64,000 nt of DNA. It comes from CADEED01 sp039931065. Its GTDB lineage: Bacteria > Pseudomonadota > Gammaproteobacteria > Steroidobacterales > Steroidobacteraceae. The stretch is from NCBI GenBank assembly GCA_039931065.1, contig JBDTSP010000020.1:1-64000 (forward strand). The letters are read 5' to 3'. Made by a program: the position numbers and the translations under genes. Below, piece by piece: positions 18,383 to 26,622 of this stretch (position 1 is its first letter; each line of letters opens with the position of its first letter). A model generated the notes under the pieces. It was not told where the DNA came from. It did no database searches and worked only from the letters and a program-made list of their open reading frames with translations.

Positions 18383-18553
18383 CTTCTCGATCTCCTGGCG
18401 TCTTTTTTCGTGCGCCAAGTGTCCGACGAGAAGATTGCAGTTCTATTGCGGTGGCGGCGTCATATTTCCGTCACATAGTGGCCCATCCGCAGGGTCTTCG
18501 CTCCTGCGGCGGTGAAAGCGGGCTAGTTAGAGGGGGTCCGGGGAGCTGAAGGC

Positions 18554-19351
18554 TCAGTTCACGCCCATCTTCGGCATTTCCATTTTCTTGTAACCCGCCG
18601 GCACTTCGAACGTAGATGCGGGAAGAGTTTCCGCCACCCACTTCGTCATGACGTTTTCCGTGGCGCGGAACTTGCCATCACTTTCGTAGTAGCGCGTGCG
18701 CACCGGATAACCGTTGATCGCCGCATAGGCCTTGGCGGTTTGATCCGCACCGGGCACCGCGCTCGCCATGTCGGCGAAGGCCTCCGCCAATTCCTTGAAT
18801 GCTTTCGCGAAGTCTTCATTGCCCGGCAACGAATTGAACGGCACCACACACAGCTCCTGGGCGAGCTTGCCATTACGCGACATCGACCAGAGCTGGCATT
18901 TGCGGCCTTCGACGGTCGCGCTCTTGCCGAGATCCTTGGCCGCATAAACATCCGCCTTGGCCGCGCCACCCATGGCGCCCGCCCCGCCCGGCATCTGATT
19001 GCCCATCATCTTTTCCATCATGGCGCGCTGCTCGGGCGTCATGTTCTTCATCCGTTCCTGCATCTGCGACATGACGGCGCCCGCCTGGTTCGCCATCTTC
19101 TTCATGTCTTCCTTGGACATCTCGCGATACTGTTTTTTCTTGTCGTCGATGATGATCATGGACGAGCCCTTGAGGATCATGCTGCCGCCGGTATTGCCCT
19201 TGACGCGCACCATGCCGTTCTGCAGCAGCACGGTCTGCATTTCACCCTGCTGCGCCTGGGTCTTGATGTCACGCGTGACGCTCTCCACCCGGACACCGGC
19301 AATCGCACTGCTCGCAATCAGAATCGAGCTGACGAATAGAAACTTCTTCAT
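18554..19351 (-). CDS. Exported DUF4412-like protein
   Basis: The start is MKKFLFVSSILIASSAIAG, supported by GAGGAGG 6-8 nt upstream, which overlaps the stop of the OmpA lipoprotein gene ahead of it. The mature protein (about 245 residues) has the DUF4412 pattern: a beta-rich first half (LLQNGMVRVKG, GSSMIIIDDKKKQYREMS), a Met-rich helical middle (MKNMTPEQRAMMEKMM) and a C-terminal half with GRKCQLWSMSRNGKLAQELC and a terminal FEVPAGYKKME. The two cysteines could form a disulfide. It is probably a periplasmic protein. It is second in a two-gene unit with the OmpA lipoprotein; its function is unknown. Confidence 0.82.
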   Translation of the reverse strand: MKKFLFVSSILIASSAIAGVRVESVTRDIKTQAQQGEMQTVLLQNGMVRVKGNTGGSMILKGSSMIIIDDKKKQYREMSKEDMKKMANQAGAVMSQMQERMKNMTPEQRAMMEKMMGNQMPGGAGAMGGAAKADVYAAKDLGKSATVEGRKCQLWSMSRNGKLAQELCVVPFNSLPGNEDFAKAFKELAEAFADMASAVPGADQTAKAYAAINGYPVRTRYYESDGKFRATENVMTKWVAETLPASTFEVPAGYKKMEMPKMGVN

Positions 19352-19362
19352 GGGAATCCTCC

Positions 19363-20502
19363 TCAATTGATCTTGACGAGCTCGACGCGGCGATTCTTCG
19401 CGCGCCCCTCGTCGGTGGAATTGTCGGCGAGCGGTTTGTCAGGGCCGAAACCCTTGGAACCCAGGCGCGATGGATCGACGCCAAGCCCGACGAGCGCGCC
19501 CAGCACACTGCGCGCACGTGCCGTGGCGAGCTCGCGGTTGTGATCGGCGCCGCCGGTGTTGTCGGTGTGTCCTTCGATCGACAGCTTGAGCGCCGGATCC
19601 GCCGTCAGCAGCTTGTTGACCTCGGCCACGATAGGCTGGGCGTCGGGACGCAAGGTGGCCTTGTCGGTGTCGAAGTTGATGTACAACGCGACCCGGCCCT
19701 TCGCGTCGAGCTCTTTCTTCATGGCAGCGGCATCGAGAAAGCCCAGCGAGGATTTCATGCCCTGCTTCTCGAGCACCGTGACGAAACCCATGGGCGGGAC
19801 GATTCCGCCGGTGCTCACGTGGATCCAGTATTCCTTGTCGGCAGTGCGCAGTAGATAGGTCTGGTGTTCGGCTTCGGGCACCGGCGGCGAGGAAGCGGCC
19901 CAATACTTCTCGATCTGCTCGCGTCCACCCGCGGCGGCCACCACTTCAGGCGTGAACTGCACGCGGCTGATCATCTGGCCGCCGAGCGAGGAAATGGCGT
20001 TCTCGTAGTTGCGCAGGAACTCGATCTCAGAGTAGTGGCGCCCGCTGTCCGGATTCTCGAGGTTGTACTGGAACAGCGCTTCGCGTCCCTCCTGCGTGAC
20101 GAACCTGCCGCCGGCGATGAAGCCGTGCCGGTCGAAGGACTTCAAGGTGTCCGTGCCCTTGAGATTGTTCTCGAGCCCCTCGGGATCCTTGAAGAACGGA
20201 AACGGCGGCAGACTTGCGGTAGTCGGCATCACGGAGCTGACGTCGAACTCTTCTGCCATCACGGCCATCTGCGCCGGACCGCCTTCCGAGGGCATGGCGC
20301 CGGCGGATGTGTTGGCCGCGGGGCTCATGCCTGAATCGCCGGGATCCGAATCCATCGTCGGCAGCGTGGCCGGTCCGCCCGGTACCTGCTCGGCGACCCG
20401 TGACGCCGCCTCGCGCCGTTCCTGCGCCTCATCTTTTTTCGAGCACGAGGCGAGCGCCACCGATGCGAGGATCACTAGCAATCCGCAGGTTCGAATGATC
20501 AT
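19363..20502 (-). CDS. OmpA-family lipoprotein
   Basis: The 379-residue protein begins MIIRTCGLLVILASVALASC, a lipoprotein signal, then a low-complexity linker. A central domain of about 150 residues (FPFFKDPEGLENNLKGTDTL, FIAGGRFVTQEGREALFQYN) has no family I recognise. The C-terminal OmpA domain (about 265-379) has INFDTDKATLRPDAQPIV, LSIEGHTDNTGGADHNREL and KNRRVEL, with the Asp and Arg that bind diaminopimelate in peptidoglycan. It should tether the outer or inner membrane to the cell wall. It is divergent from a second OmpA lipoprotein 146 bp away and directly ahead of the DUF4412 gene. Confidence 0.9.
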   Translation of the reverse strand: MIIRTCGLLVILASVALASCSKKDEAQERREAASRVAEQVPGGPATLPTMDSDPGDSGMSPAANTSAGAMPSEGGPAQMAVMAEEFDVSSVMPTTASLPPFPFFKDPEGLENNLKGTDTLKSFDRHGFIAGGRFVTQEGREALFQYNLENPDSGRHYSEIEFLRNYENAISSLGGQMISRVQFTPEVVAAAGGREQIEKYWAASSPPVPEAEHQTYLLRTADKEYWIHVSTGGIVPPMGFVTVLEKQGMKSSLGFLDAAAMKKELDAKGRVALYINFDTDKATLRPDAQPIVAEVNKLLTADPALKLSIEGHTDNTGGADHNRELATARARSVLGALVGLGVDPSRLGSKGFGPDKPLADNSTDEGRAKNRRVELVKIN

Positions 20503-20648
20503 CGAGCCTCCCTCCAGTATTCAAGGCGCACTGTGCCGCGAAGCGGCCCCGCATGCAAAGGTCTGCAAGCACGAACACCCGTGACTTTGAACCACGCACG
20601 GTCCAGCGTACAGTCTGCGCGCGAAGATGCGTGTTTTCGGGAGGTCGC

Positions 20649-22328
20649 ATGTCTCGTATGTTTGCTGGTTCGCGGGCGGCGATCGCCGCTCTTGTGTTGC
20701 TCGTGGGCTGCGGCAAGAAAGAAGAGTCTCCGCAGGCGGAGGCAGCCAGCGAGGAATCCGCGCCCGAGATTTCCACCGAACGCCCCCGGAACCCGCTCAA
20801 AGACGCTCTCGACGACCTGAAACGCAAGGACCAGGAAAAGCGCGACGAGAAAAATCGCGCGCGCGACCAGGTCCTGGAAGACAAGCTGCTCGCCAAGGAG
20901 GCCGAAGGCACGCCGGAAAGTCAGCGCGCGGCGAAGATCCTGCGATTGCAGCTCGAGTGGATGAAGGTCGATCGGGATCCTGACGCGACGCCTGAGCAGA
21001 AACAGGCGGCCATGGATAAATACCTGATGGAGCAGCAGCGCGAAGGCCGGCAGAGAGCCATCGTCAAACAACCCACACTCGATCTGCCGCCCGACTGGGC
21101 CGCGGTCCATCGCGAAGTGAAGAACGCGAAGGAAGCGGAGCTGCTCGTACAAGTGGGTGACATCGACAACCTGGGTTTCGGCTGGCCTTCGGGTTTCGAT
21201 CCTTTCTCCGGCAAGCCGACGCCGATTCACAAGTTTCCATGGGCGCCGGAGGAAGATGACCCGCGCGGCACAGACCGCATCATGGTGAGCTCGAGCGCGC
21301 CTTTCAGGGCGAAGAGTCACGACGGATATGCCAACGATACGATGCGCGACGAGAATCAGCCGCAGGCGCTTTCGATCAACTTCGACACGGCCGGCGTTTC
21401 GATCAAGGGCGCCGTGCTGCAATTGTTCGTCGACGATTTCCAGGCGCCCAAGCTCAAGTCCCGCTTTGTCGTGACGCTCGACGGCCGGTCCGCACCGGAC
21501 ATCGAGACCACGATCAACAAGCTCAACCAGACCGGCCCGATCGGCAAGCTGGTCACCATCAAACTACTGCCCGAATATCTCGACCTGCTCGCCGACGGCA
21601 AACTCGAGATCCTGGTCGACGATACGAGCACCGGGATCGCCGACGGTTTCGCATTCGACTTCGCGCGCCTGCTCATCAACCCGAAAGGGTTCACGTACGC
21701 CGGCACGATCCGCGGCATCGTGGTCGACAAGGACAGCGAGGAGCCCATCGACGGCGCACTCGTCTCCGCCGCGAATGTGCAAAAGGCGACGACCGGCAAG
21801 GACGGAAAATTCGAGCTCAAGGAAGTGCCGGCCGGACTCGTCGTCACCACGGGCAGTCACCCGGACTACGTCACCGGCTCCGAACAGGCGGATCTGCTCG
21901 CGGGCGAAGTCGTCGATCTGAAATTGCGTCTCGAGCACGTCAAGGACGATCTGGCAGAGCGCCTCGAAAACGAGGGCAAGGTGGATCTGTACGGAATTTA
22001 TTTCGACACCGACAAGGCGACGCTCAAGTCCGAATCCGAAGCCACACTGAATCAGGTGCTCGCAGTGCTCAAGGGCAAGCCGGCCCTGCGCATCGAGATC
22101 GGCGGCCATACCGATTCACAGGCCAGCGACACCTACAATCTCGACCTGTCGAAACGCCGGGCGCAGGCGGTCGTGAAGTGGCTCACCGACAAGGGCATCG
22201 CCGGCACGCGCCTCAATGCGGAAGGCTTCGGTGAATCGCGACCGGTGGCCGACAATGAAACCGCCGCAGGTCGTGCACTCAATCGCCGCGTGGAAATCCG
22301 CGATATCTCGAAGGAAGGGAACCCATGA
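20649..22328 (+). CDS. OmpA-family lipoprotein with carboxypeptidase-regulatory-like domain
   Basis: The start at MSRMFAGSRAAIAALVLLVGC follows GGAGGTCGC; this gives a proper lipobox and 559 residues. After a charged coiled stretch (DALDDLKRKDQEKRDEKNRA) comes a middle region of unknown type (MVSSSAPFRAKSHDGYAND). Next is a CarboxypepD_reg-like beta-sandwich (GTIRGIVVDKDSEEPIDGAL, TTGKDGKFELKEVPAG), then a C-terminal OmpA domain (IYFDTDKATLKSESEATL, IEIGGHTDSQASDTYN, NRRVEI). It should be lipid-anchored and peptidoglycan-binding. Its stop overlaps the start of the next gene by ATGA, so it is translationally coupled in a three-gene operon. Confidence 0.9.
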   Translation: MSRMFAGSRAAIAALVLLVGCGKKEESPQAEAASEESAPEISTERPRNPLKDALDDLKRKDQEKRDEKNRARDQVLEDKLLAKEAEGTPESQRAAKILRLQLEWMKVDRDPDATPEQKQAAMDKYLMEQQREGRQRAIVKQPTLDLPPDWAAVHREVKNAKEAELLVQVGDIDNLGFGWPSGFDPFSGKPTPIHKFPWAPEEDDPRGTDRIMVSSSAPFRAKSHDGYANDTMRDENQPQALSINFDTAGVSIKGAVLQLFVDDFQAPKLKSRFVVTLDGRSAPDIETTINKLNQTGPIGKLVTIKLLPEYLDLLADGKLEILVDDTSTGIADGFAFDFARLLINPKGFTYAGTIRGIVVDKDSEEPIDGALVSAANVQKATTGKDGKFELKEVPAGLVVTTGSHPDYVTGSEQADLLAGEVVDLKLRLEHVKDDLAERLENEGKVDLYGIYFDTDKATLKSESEATLNQVLAVLKGKPALRIEIGGHTDSQASDTYNLDLSKRRAQAVVKWLTDKGIAGTRLNAEGFGESRPVADNETAAGRALNRRVEIRDISKEGNP

Positions 22329-22900
22329 TGACGTCCAGACTGTTGCTCGCGGGATTGTTGTGCGCGGGCATTGCCGCGCTGGCGTCGGCACAGACGCCCG
22401 ACGACAAGATTCCGGTCTACAAGCTGGATCTGCGCAAGGTGCCCGACATTCCCAAGGGTGATGCAGCACTGGTCAAGGGCGACGCCGGCAGTACTCCCGA
22501 CCGGTTCTTCGTTGAAAACCTCTACATGTTGAAGCCCGTCTCGGTCACCGTGCGCGCGGTCAACTCGGGTGGTGTCGTCCACGTGAAGCTGACGAAGAAC
22601 AAGTGGGACGAAGTTCTGCGCGAGGCAACCACCGGCGAGGAAGGTCAGGTCAATTTCAAGTTCCGCACACAGGGTGAATTCCAGATCTCGATCACCTCGC
22701 CGAATGCAAACACGCCATACAAGATGGTCGTGTGGGTGGGGCCGGACATCGTGCCGAAAACCCGACCGGTTTTCGTGCCGGAATCGCAGTTCAAGGGCGG
22801 CGGCAAGTCGCACTGGTGGTGGTGGGCCGGCGGCGGCGCGGCCATCATCGTCTTCATCTTGTTAGCCTTGGCGTTCAGAAAGAGGAAGCAGGCGTCATGA
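22325..22900 (+). CDS. Exported protein with C-terminal membrane helix
   Basis: The 191-residue protein has a signal peptide (MMTSRLLLAGLLCAGIAALA, cleavage near ASAQ). A beta-rich domain of about 130 residues follows (FFVENLYMLKPVSVTVRAVN, VVHVKLTKNKWDEVLREATT). The end is a Gly/Trp-rich hinge, one membrane helix (GGGAAIIVFILLALAF) and a basic tail RKRKQAS. The topology is periplasmic domain with a single C-terminal anchor in the inner membrane. It overlaps its neighbours by ATGA at both ends. I do not recognise the family; the context suggests an inner-membrane part of the same envelope unit. Confidence 0.8.
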   Translation: MMTSRLLLAGLLCAGIAALASAQTPDDKIPVYKLDLRKVPDIPKGDAALVKGDAGSTPDRFFVENLYMLKPVSVTVRAVNSGGVVHVKLTKNKWDEVLREATTGEEGQVNFKFRTQGEFQISITSPNANTPYKMVVWVGPDIVPKTRPVFVPESQFKGGGKSHWWWWAGGGAAIIVFILLALAFRKRKQAS

Positions 22901-24072
22901 AAAAATTGGTCACCAGGTCGATTGGAATGGCGCTGGGAATTGCATTGGTGACGCCATTGCTCATGGCTCCAACCGCCGTGAATGGGTCACTCGGAGGATT
23001 TACCGGTAGCGGCCAAGGCGGCCAGAGCCCGGCAGACTGGGGCATTACGCCACCGGGTGGCCAGAGTGGCTCGGGCCAGAGCTCGTCGCAAACCAAGGGC
23101 GGCGACGGCAGTGGACAGAGTGGCTCGGGCCAGAGCTCGTCGCAGACCAAAGGTGGCGACGGCAGTGGACAGAGTGGCTCGGGCCAGAGCTCGTCGCAGA
23201 CCAAAGGCGGCGACGGCAGTGGCCAAGACGGGTCCGGCCAGAGTTCGTCGCAGACTAAAGGTGGCGACGGTAGCGGCCAGGACGGTTCCGGTCAGAGTTC
23301 GTCGCAGACCAAGGGTGGCGATGGCAGTGGCCAGGACGGGTCGGGCCAGAGTTCGTCGCAGACCAAAGGCGGCGATGGCAGCGGGCAGGACGGTTCCTCA
23401 CAAGGGTCAGGCCAGGAAAGTGGCAAATCCGAAGACAATTCTGGATCGGCCGAGGGCGAGGGCACCACCCAGAATCCCAAGGGAGAGCCTAACTACCCCA
23501 GTGGGGACGGAGGCAGCGGGAGCGGCAGTGGAAGCGGCAGCGGTAGTGGTAGTGGTAGTGGTAGTGGTAGCGGCAGCGGTAGCGGCAGCGGCGATGGCTC
23601 CTATGACCCCCTTGATCCTTCCGACAATCAGTACGATCCCTCGAAAAACGGCGACGATCAGCAGGTTCCCTCGGGCTGTGCGGAAGCCGGCTCAACCTGC
23701 GCACAGTGCGTGCAGAAAAACGAGAGCACCGTGCAATTCAATCGACGCTACTTGCACGTAGCCTGGTCGACCACGCATCAGACGATCGAATACGCGGACC
23801 GCATGACGCGTTTTGGCGATGCGGTCTCGGGAATCCATTCGACCCAGGCATTGGCCTGGCAGTTGGCGGGCAAGCCGCAGATCACCGAAGCGGTGTCCGA
23901 CCTGCGCAAGACCTACGACAAGAAGTACCAGATCTACATCAACAACATCGATCAGTCGCTACAGGCAATGAGCCAGTGCGAGCAGGACAACTTTGCGATC
24001 CGGGACCTGTACCAGAGATTCGGCTCTCTCTACCTCGAGTTCGTGAAGGCGCGGTATCAAAGCCCTGATTGA
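22897..24072 (+). CDS. Secreted repeat-rich protein with C-terminal cysteine domain
   Basis: I start it at MKKLVTRSIGMALGIALVTP because this ATG overlaps the preceding TGA and begins a clear signal peptide. The 391-residue product has six perfect or near-perfect 18-residue repeats (GQSGSGQSSSQTKGGDGS) at 55-162, a Gly-Ser dipeptide tract at 206-231, and a C-terminal helical domain of about 140 residues. That domain starts at PSGCAEAGSTCAQCVQKNES and has a late Cys (MSQCEQDNF). The repeats would be a flexible hydrophilic spacer, and the Cys-containing helical domain the functional part. No homologous family comes to mind. It is the last gene of the operon. Confidence 0.8.
   Translation: MKKLVTRSIGMALGIALVTPLLMAPTAVNGSLGGFTGSGQGGQSPADWGITPPGGQSGSGQSSSQTKGGDGSGQSGSGQSSSQTKGGDGSGQSGSGQSSSQTKGGDGSGQDGSGQSSSQTKGGDGSGQDGSGQSSSQTKGGDGSGQDGSGQSSSQTKGGDGSGQDGSSQGSGQESGKSEDNSGSAEGEGTTQNPKGEPNYPSGDGGSGSGSGSGSGSGSGSGSGSGSGSGSGDGSYDPLDPSDNQYDPSKNGDDQQVPSGCAEAGSTCAQCVQKNESTVQFNRRYLHVAWSTTHQTIEYADRMTRFGDAVSGIHSTQALAWQLAGKPQITEAVSDLRKTYDKKYQIYINNIDQSLQAMSQCEQDNFAIRDLYQRFGSLYLEFVKARYQSPD
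23059..23382 (+). repeat. Six tandem 54-bp repeats
   Basis: Each unit encodes 18 residues of the GQ(S/D)GSGQSSSQTKGGDGS type. The first three copies carry S and the last three carry D at position 3, which indicates two rounds of duplication. A broken seventh copy follows (GQDGSSQGSGQ). The number of units is expected to vary between strains. Confidence 0.9.
23512..23589 (+). repeat. Gly-Ser microsatellite (6-bp repeat)
   Basis: Thirteen Gly-Ser codon pairs written mostly as GGTAGT or GGCAGC. The pure GGTAGT run in the middle is prone to slippage in 6-bp steps that keep the frame. Confidence 0.85.
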
Positions 24073-24124
24073 CGCCGGCTCGCGCCGACCCATTATCAGG
24101 AACCCGCGATCGAGCTCGAATAGA

Positions 24125-25804
24125 TCAAGGCGCCCGGAATACGTCGCTGGGAATCTCACTGCGAATATCGGTGTTGCGGCGGATGACATCGGACAAGCGC
24201 ACGTTCTGCACCAGGCCGAGTTCACGCGACCCGAGCGCGCGCTGATACCAGAAGCGGTCGCCATCGCGCAGCGCCAGGAATTGTTCCTTGAAGATCCCAA
24301 ACAACAGTTCGCCCACCTGCGCGCCGCTGACGTGGTCTTCCGCAAGCCCGCCCACCCACAGATCGATGTCATCCGGACTCGCATAGACGCTTGCGAGGCG
24401 CCGCCGCAGCGTTGCGTTTGAAGTTATTGCGGCGAAGCTGGTCTTCGCCGGCAAGTTCATGGCACGGCGCGCGTCGTTGTAACGCGGCAAACCGTGGTCC
24501 CGTCCGCGCTGGATGTTGAGCGAAGGCAAATCGAACCCGCCCTGCCCGGGAGCGCCAAACAGAAAGTTGCGCACGTCATCCACGACGAATGCATCGAGCT
24601 CCTGGCAGACCTGGCGTGCCATGCCGCGCAGCAGCGGCGAGATTCCGTCGCGCGAGATTTCCTGGGGCGCGAAGAACGACACGCGCAGCGGCAGGTCGCC
24701 CGCGGCAATCGTCCGGCCGCGCGAATCGAGCCGGCGCAACGTCGGGCTCAACAGGCTGTGTCCGAAGCGAAAGGCCGCGGCGGAAAATTCGTTCATGATG
24801 CGCGCGTCGACCCGCGGCTGGTAGCCGCGATACGCCGGCAACTCGCCTCCGAGCAGCGCCGGGATGAATTCTCGATAAGTGATCACCTGCATCTCGGCAC
24901 CGACCAGGCGCCGCGCCAGCTGGTAGATAGCCTCGTCTGCGAGCTGCGGCTGTTCGCGCGCAATCTGGCGCGCCAGCCGGTTGTGCTCGCGCATGAACAA
25001 GGTGTGCATCGCCGTCAACGCCACCTGTTCGTTGGCGCGTACGTCGCCCGCCAGGAACAATTCCGCGCCGCTGCCACCCGCGTTCTGCAGCCCTGCCGTA
25101 TTGAATGGCAGCAGATCGCCCGCGCTGTTCCTGAGTAGTCCGCCCGAGAACTTCCGCAACGCGGCCGCGCGTGTGCTGTCCGAGCCGTAGACGTTTGACG
25201 CATCTATCCACCCGCTCAGCACGTTGGTTTGCTGGCGCGGGTCCGCCGGGCCCGTGCCGCCGGTGTGATCGTATGCGGAGCGTGTGAAATCGATGACCGC
25301 GGCTCCCGTGCCGGATGGATCGAAGAATGGGTCGCCCAAAGGCACCGGCACGTGCGCCGGTTCGGCCGGATTCGCCGTTTCGCTCAGGTCCATGTCGTGA
25401 TCGAGGAACTGGCCCCACTGCCAGAGGAAATCGCTGGCGCGACGGCGATTCGGGATGGAGGCGGATTGCGCAGCAACTGCGTTGCTGATGACTCGTGGCC
25501 CCGCAAAGTTGGGCGCGGCCATCTGCGACACGCCATCCGCGTAATCGACGGTCATGCGGCGCATGAGCCGCATTCCAACCGCGTTCATGGTCGGGTCTGC
25601 GAGATTATTGCCGCTGCCATCGAGCGTGCGATAGTTCGGGTCGCGCGCCACTTCCGCAGCGGGTGCCGCAGAACGCCGGCCGCTGGCGGGCGCTTCCTGC
25701 ACGGTGTCCGGGGCGGGAATGACGCGCGGGACCTCGTCGGCAAATGCCGCCGAGGCGCCGGCGGCCAACAGCATGGATGCCGAAAATGCGTTCGTGAGTT
25801 TCAT
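24125..25804 (-). CDS. Animal-type heme peroxidase (peroxidasin/peroxinectin superfamily)
   Basis: The 559-residue protein has a signal peptide (MKLTNAFSASMLLAAGASAA) and AGGAGG ahead of the ATG. The heme-peroxidase core is complete: distal QFLDHD with H136, catalytic R257 in GDVRANEQ, HTLFMREHNRLA, and proximal H349 in FRFGHSLL. The SLNIQRGRDHGLPRYNDAR signature is also there. Bacterial members of this superfamily oxidise halides or phenols with hydrogen peroxide and are secreted or periplasmic. No hemolysin-type calcium repeats follow, unlike in many bacterial relatives, so this is a compact form. No partner gene is obvious. Confidence 0.93.
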   Translation of the reverse strand: MKLTNAFSASMLLAAGASAAFADEVPRVIPAPDTVQEAPASGRRSAAPAAEVARDPNYRTLDGSGNNLADPTMNAVGMRLMRRMTVDYADGVSQMAAPNFAGPRVISNAVAAQSASIPNRRRASDFLWQWGQFLDHDMDLSETANPAEPAHVPVPLGDPFFDPSGTGAAVIDFTRSAYDHTGGTGPADPRQQTNVLSGWIDASNVYGSDSTRAAALRKFSGGLLRNSAGDLLPFNTAGLQNAGGSGAELFLAGDVRANEQVALTAMHTLFMREHNRLARQIAREQPQLADEAIYQLARRLVGAEMQVITYREFIPALLGGELPAYRGYQPRVDARIMNEFSAAAFRFGHSLLSPTLRRLDSRGRTIAAGDLPLRVSFFAPQEISRDGISPLLRGMARQVCQELDAFVVDDVRNFLFGAPGQGGFDLPSLNIQRGRDHGLPRYNDARRAMNLPAKTSFAAITSNATLRRRLASVYASPDDIDLWVGGLAEDHVSGAQVGELLFGIFKEQFLALRDGDRFWYQRALGSRELGLVQNVRLSDVIRRNTDIRSEIPSDVFRAP

Positions 25805-26076
25805 GTCAGTCCTCCTTGACCGCGGCGGATGGGCGCGACGTCAGCGCATCCGATACCGCCGCACCATGCGCCGTATCCAGCATCGATGCGGACTGTCGGC
25901 GATTTTCTGCGTGATCACACGCTGTCGGCGATTGGCGTCTTCTGGTGACGCAGAGCATCAACGCTCACAGATCCCGTTCTTCGCGCCTCAATGACGCTCG
26001 AACGTCAGGTCGCAGGAAAGTTCTCCTGCAAGCCAGTTCACCGGCCGTTCAGCGGGACACCCGGAAACTGCCTGTC

Positions 26077-26622
26077 ATGCCTGGCCTGATGACTCATCTG
26101 TGTGGAAAACTGCGGCTGCGTGGCATCGCGGTTCTGGCAGCGATTGCGCTGACCTCCGGCACATACGCCGCCGATGCGACGGTCGGGCGTATGTCCAGCG
26201 CCACTGTGAGGGCCCGCGTCGTGGAGCTGGTCAACGTTGCCAGGAGCAAGGGCAGGAAATGCGGCGCCGAGAAGTTCGCCGCAGCACAGCCGCTCAGTAC
26301 TTCACGGCAACTCGACGATGCGGCCGGCGATCATGCGCGCAACATGGCGCGACGAAACTTCTTCGCTCATCGCGGCGCCGACGGCAGTCAGCCGAAGGAC
26401 CGGGTACTTCGTGCCGGCTATGGGTCGCGCCTCACGGGCGAGAACATCGCTTTCGGGCCGGAGTCGGCGGAGGAAGTTGTCGCCGGCTGGCTGGCGAGCC
26501 CGGGTCACTGCGCGAACATCATGGAGCCGGAGTTTCAGCACATAGGCGTGGGAGTTGCCACCGGCAGCAAGCGGGGACGGATTTACTGGGTGCAGGACTT
26601 CGGCGCGCCGCGCCGTCAGTAG
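26077..26622 (+). CDS. CAP (SCP/YkwD-type) domain secreted protein
   Basis: Starting at MPGLMTHLCGKLRLRGIAVL gives a signal peptide and a 181-residue protein; an ATG four codons later is equally possible. The CAP domain shows RVVELVNVARS, the first His in AAGDHARNMARRNFFAHRGA, GENIAFG, and VVAGWLASPGHCANIMEPEF followed by IGVGVATG. These are the cavity His/Glu residues and the signature of the family. Two cysteines (KGRKCG and GHC) probably pair. Family members bind lipids or act at the cell surface. Its 3' end overlaps the convergent Sel1-like gene by 7 bp. Confidence 0.9.
   Translation: MPGLMTHLCGKLRLRGIAVLAAIALTSGTYAADATVGRMSSATVRARVVELVNVARSKGRKCGAEKFAAAQPLSTSRQLDDAAGDHARNMARRNFFAHRGADGSQPKDRVLRAGYGSRLTGENIAFGPESAEEVVAGWLASPGHCANIMEPEFQHIGVGVATGSKRGRIYWVQDFGAPRRQ

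Noticed and set aside
22982..23761. Arg/Ala/Val-rich frame over the repeats
   Set aside because: It is the shifted reading of the 54-bp and Gly-Ser repeats; the real frame has a signal peptide and coupled start.
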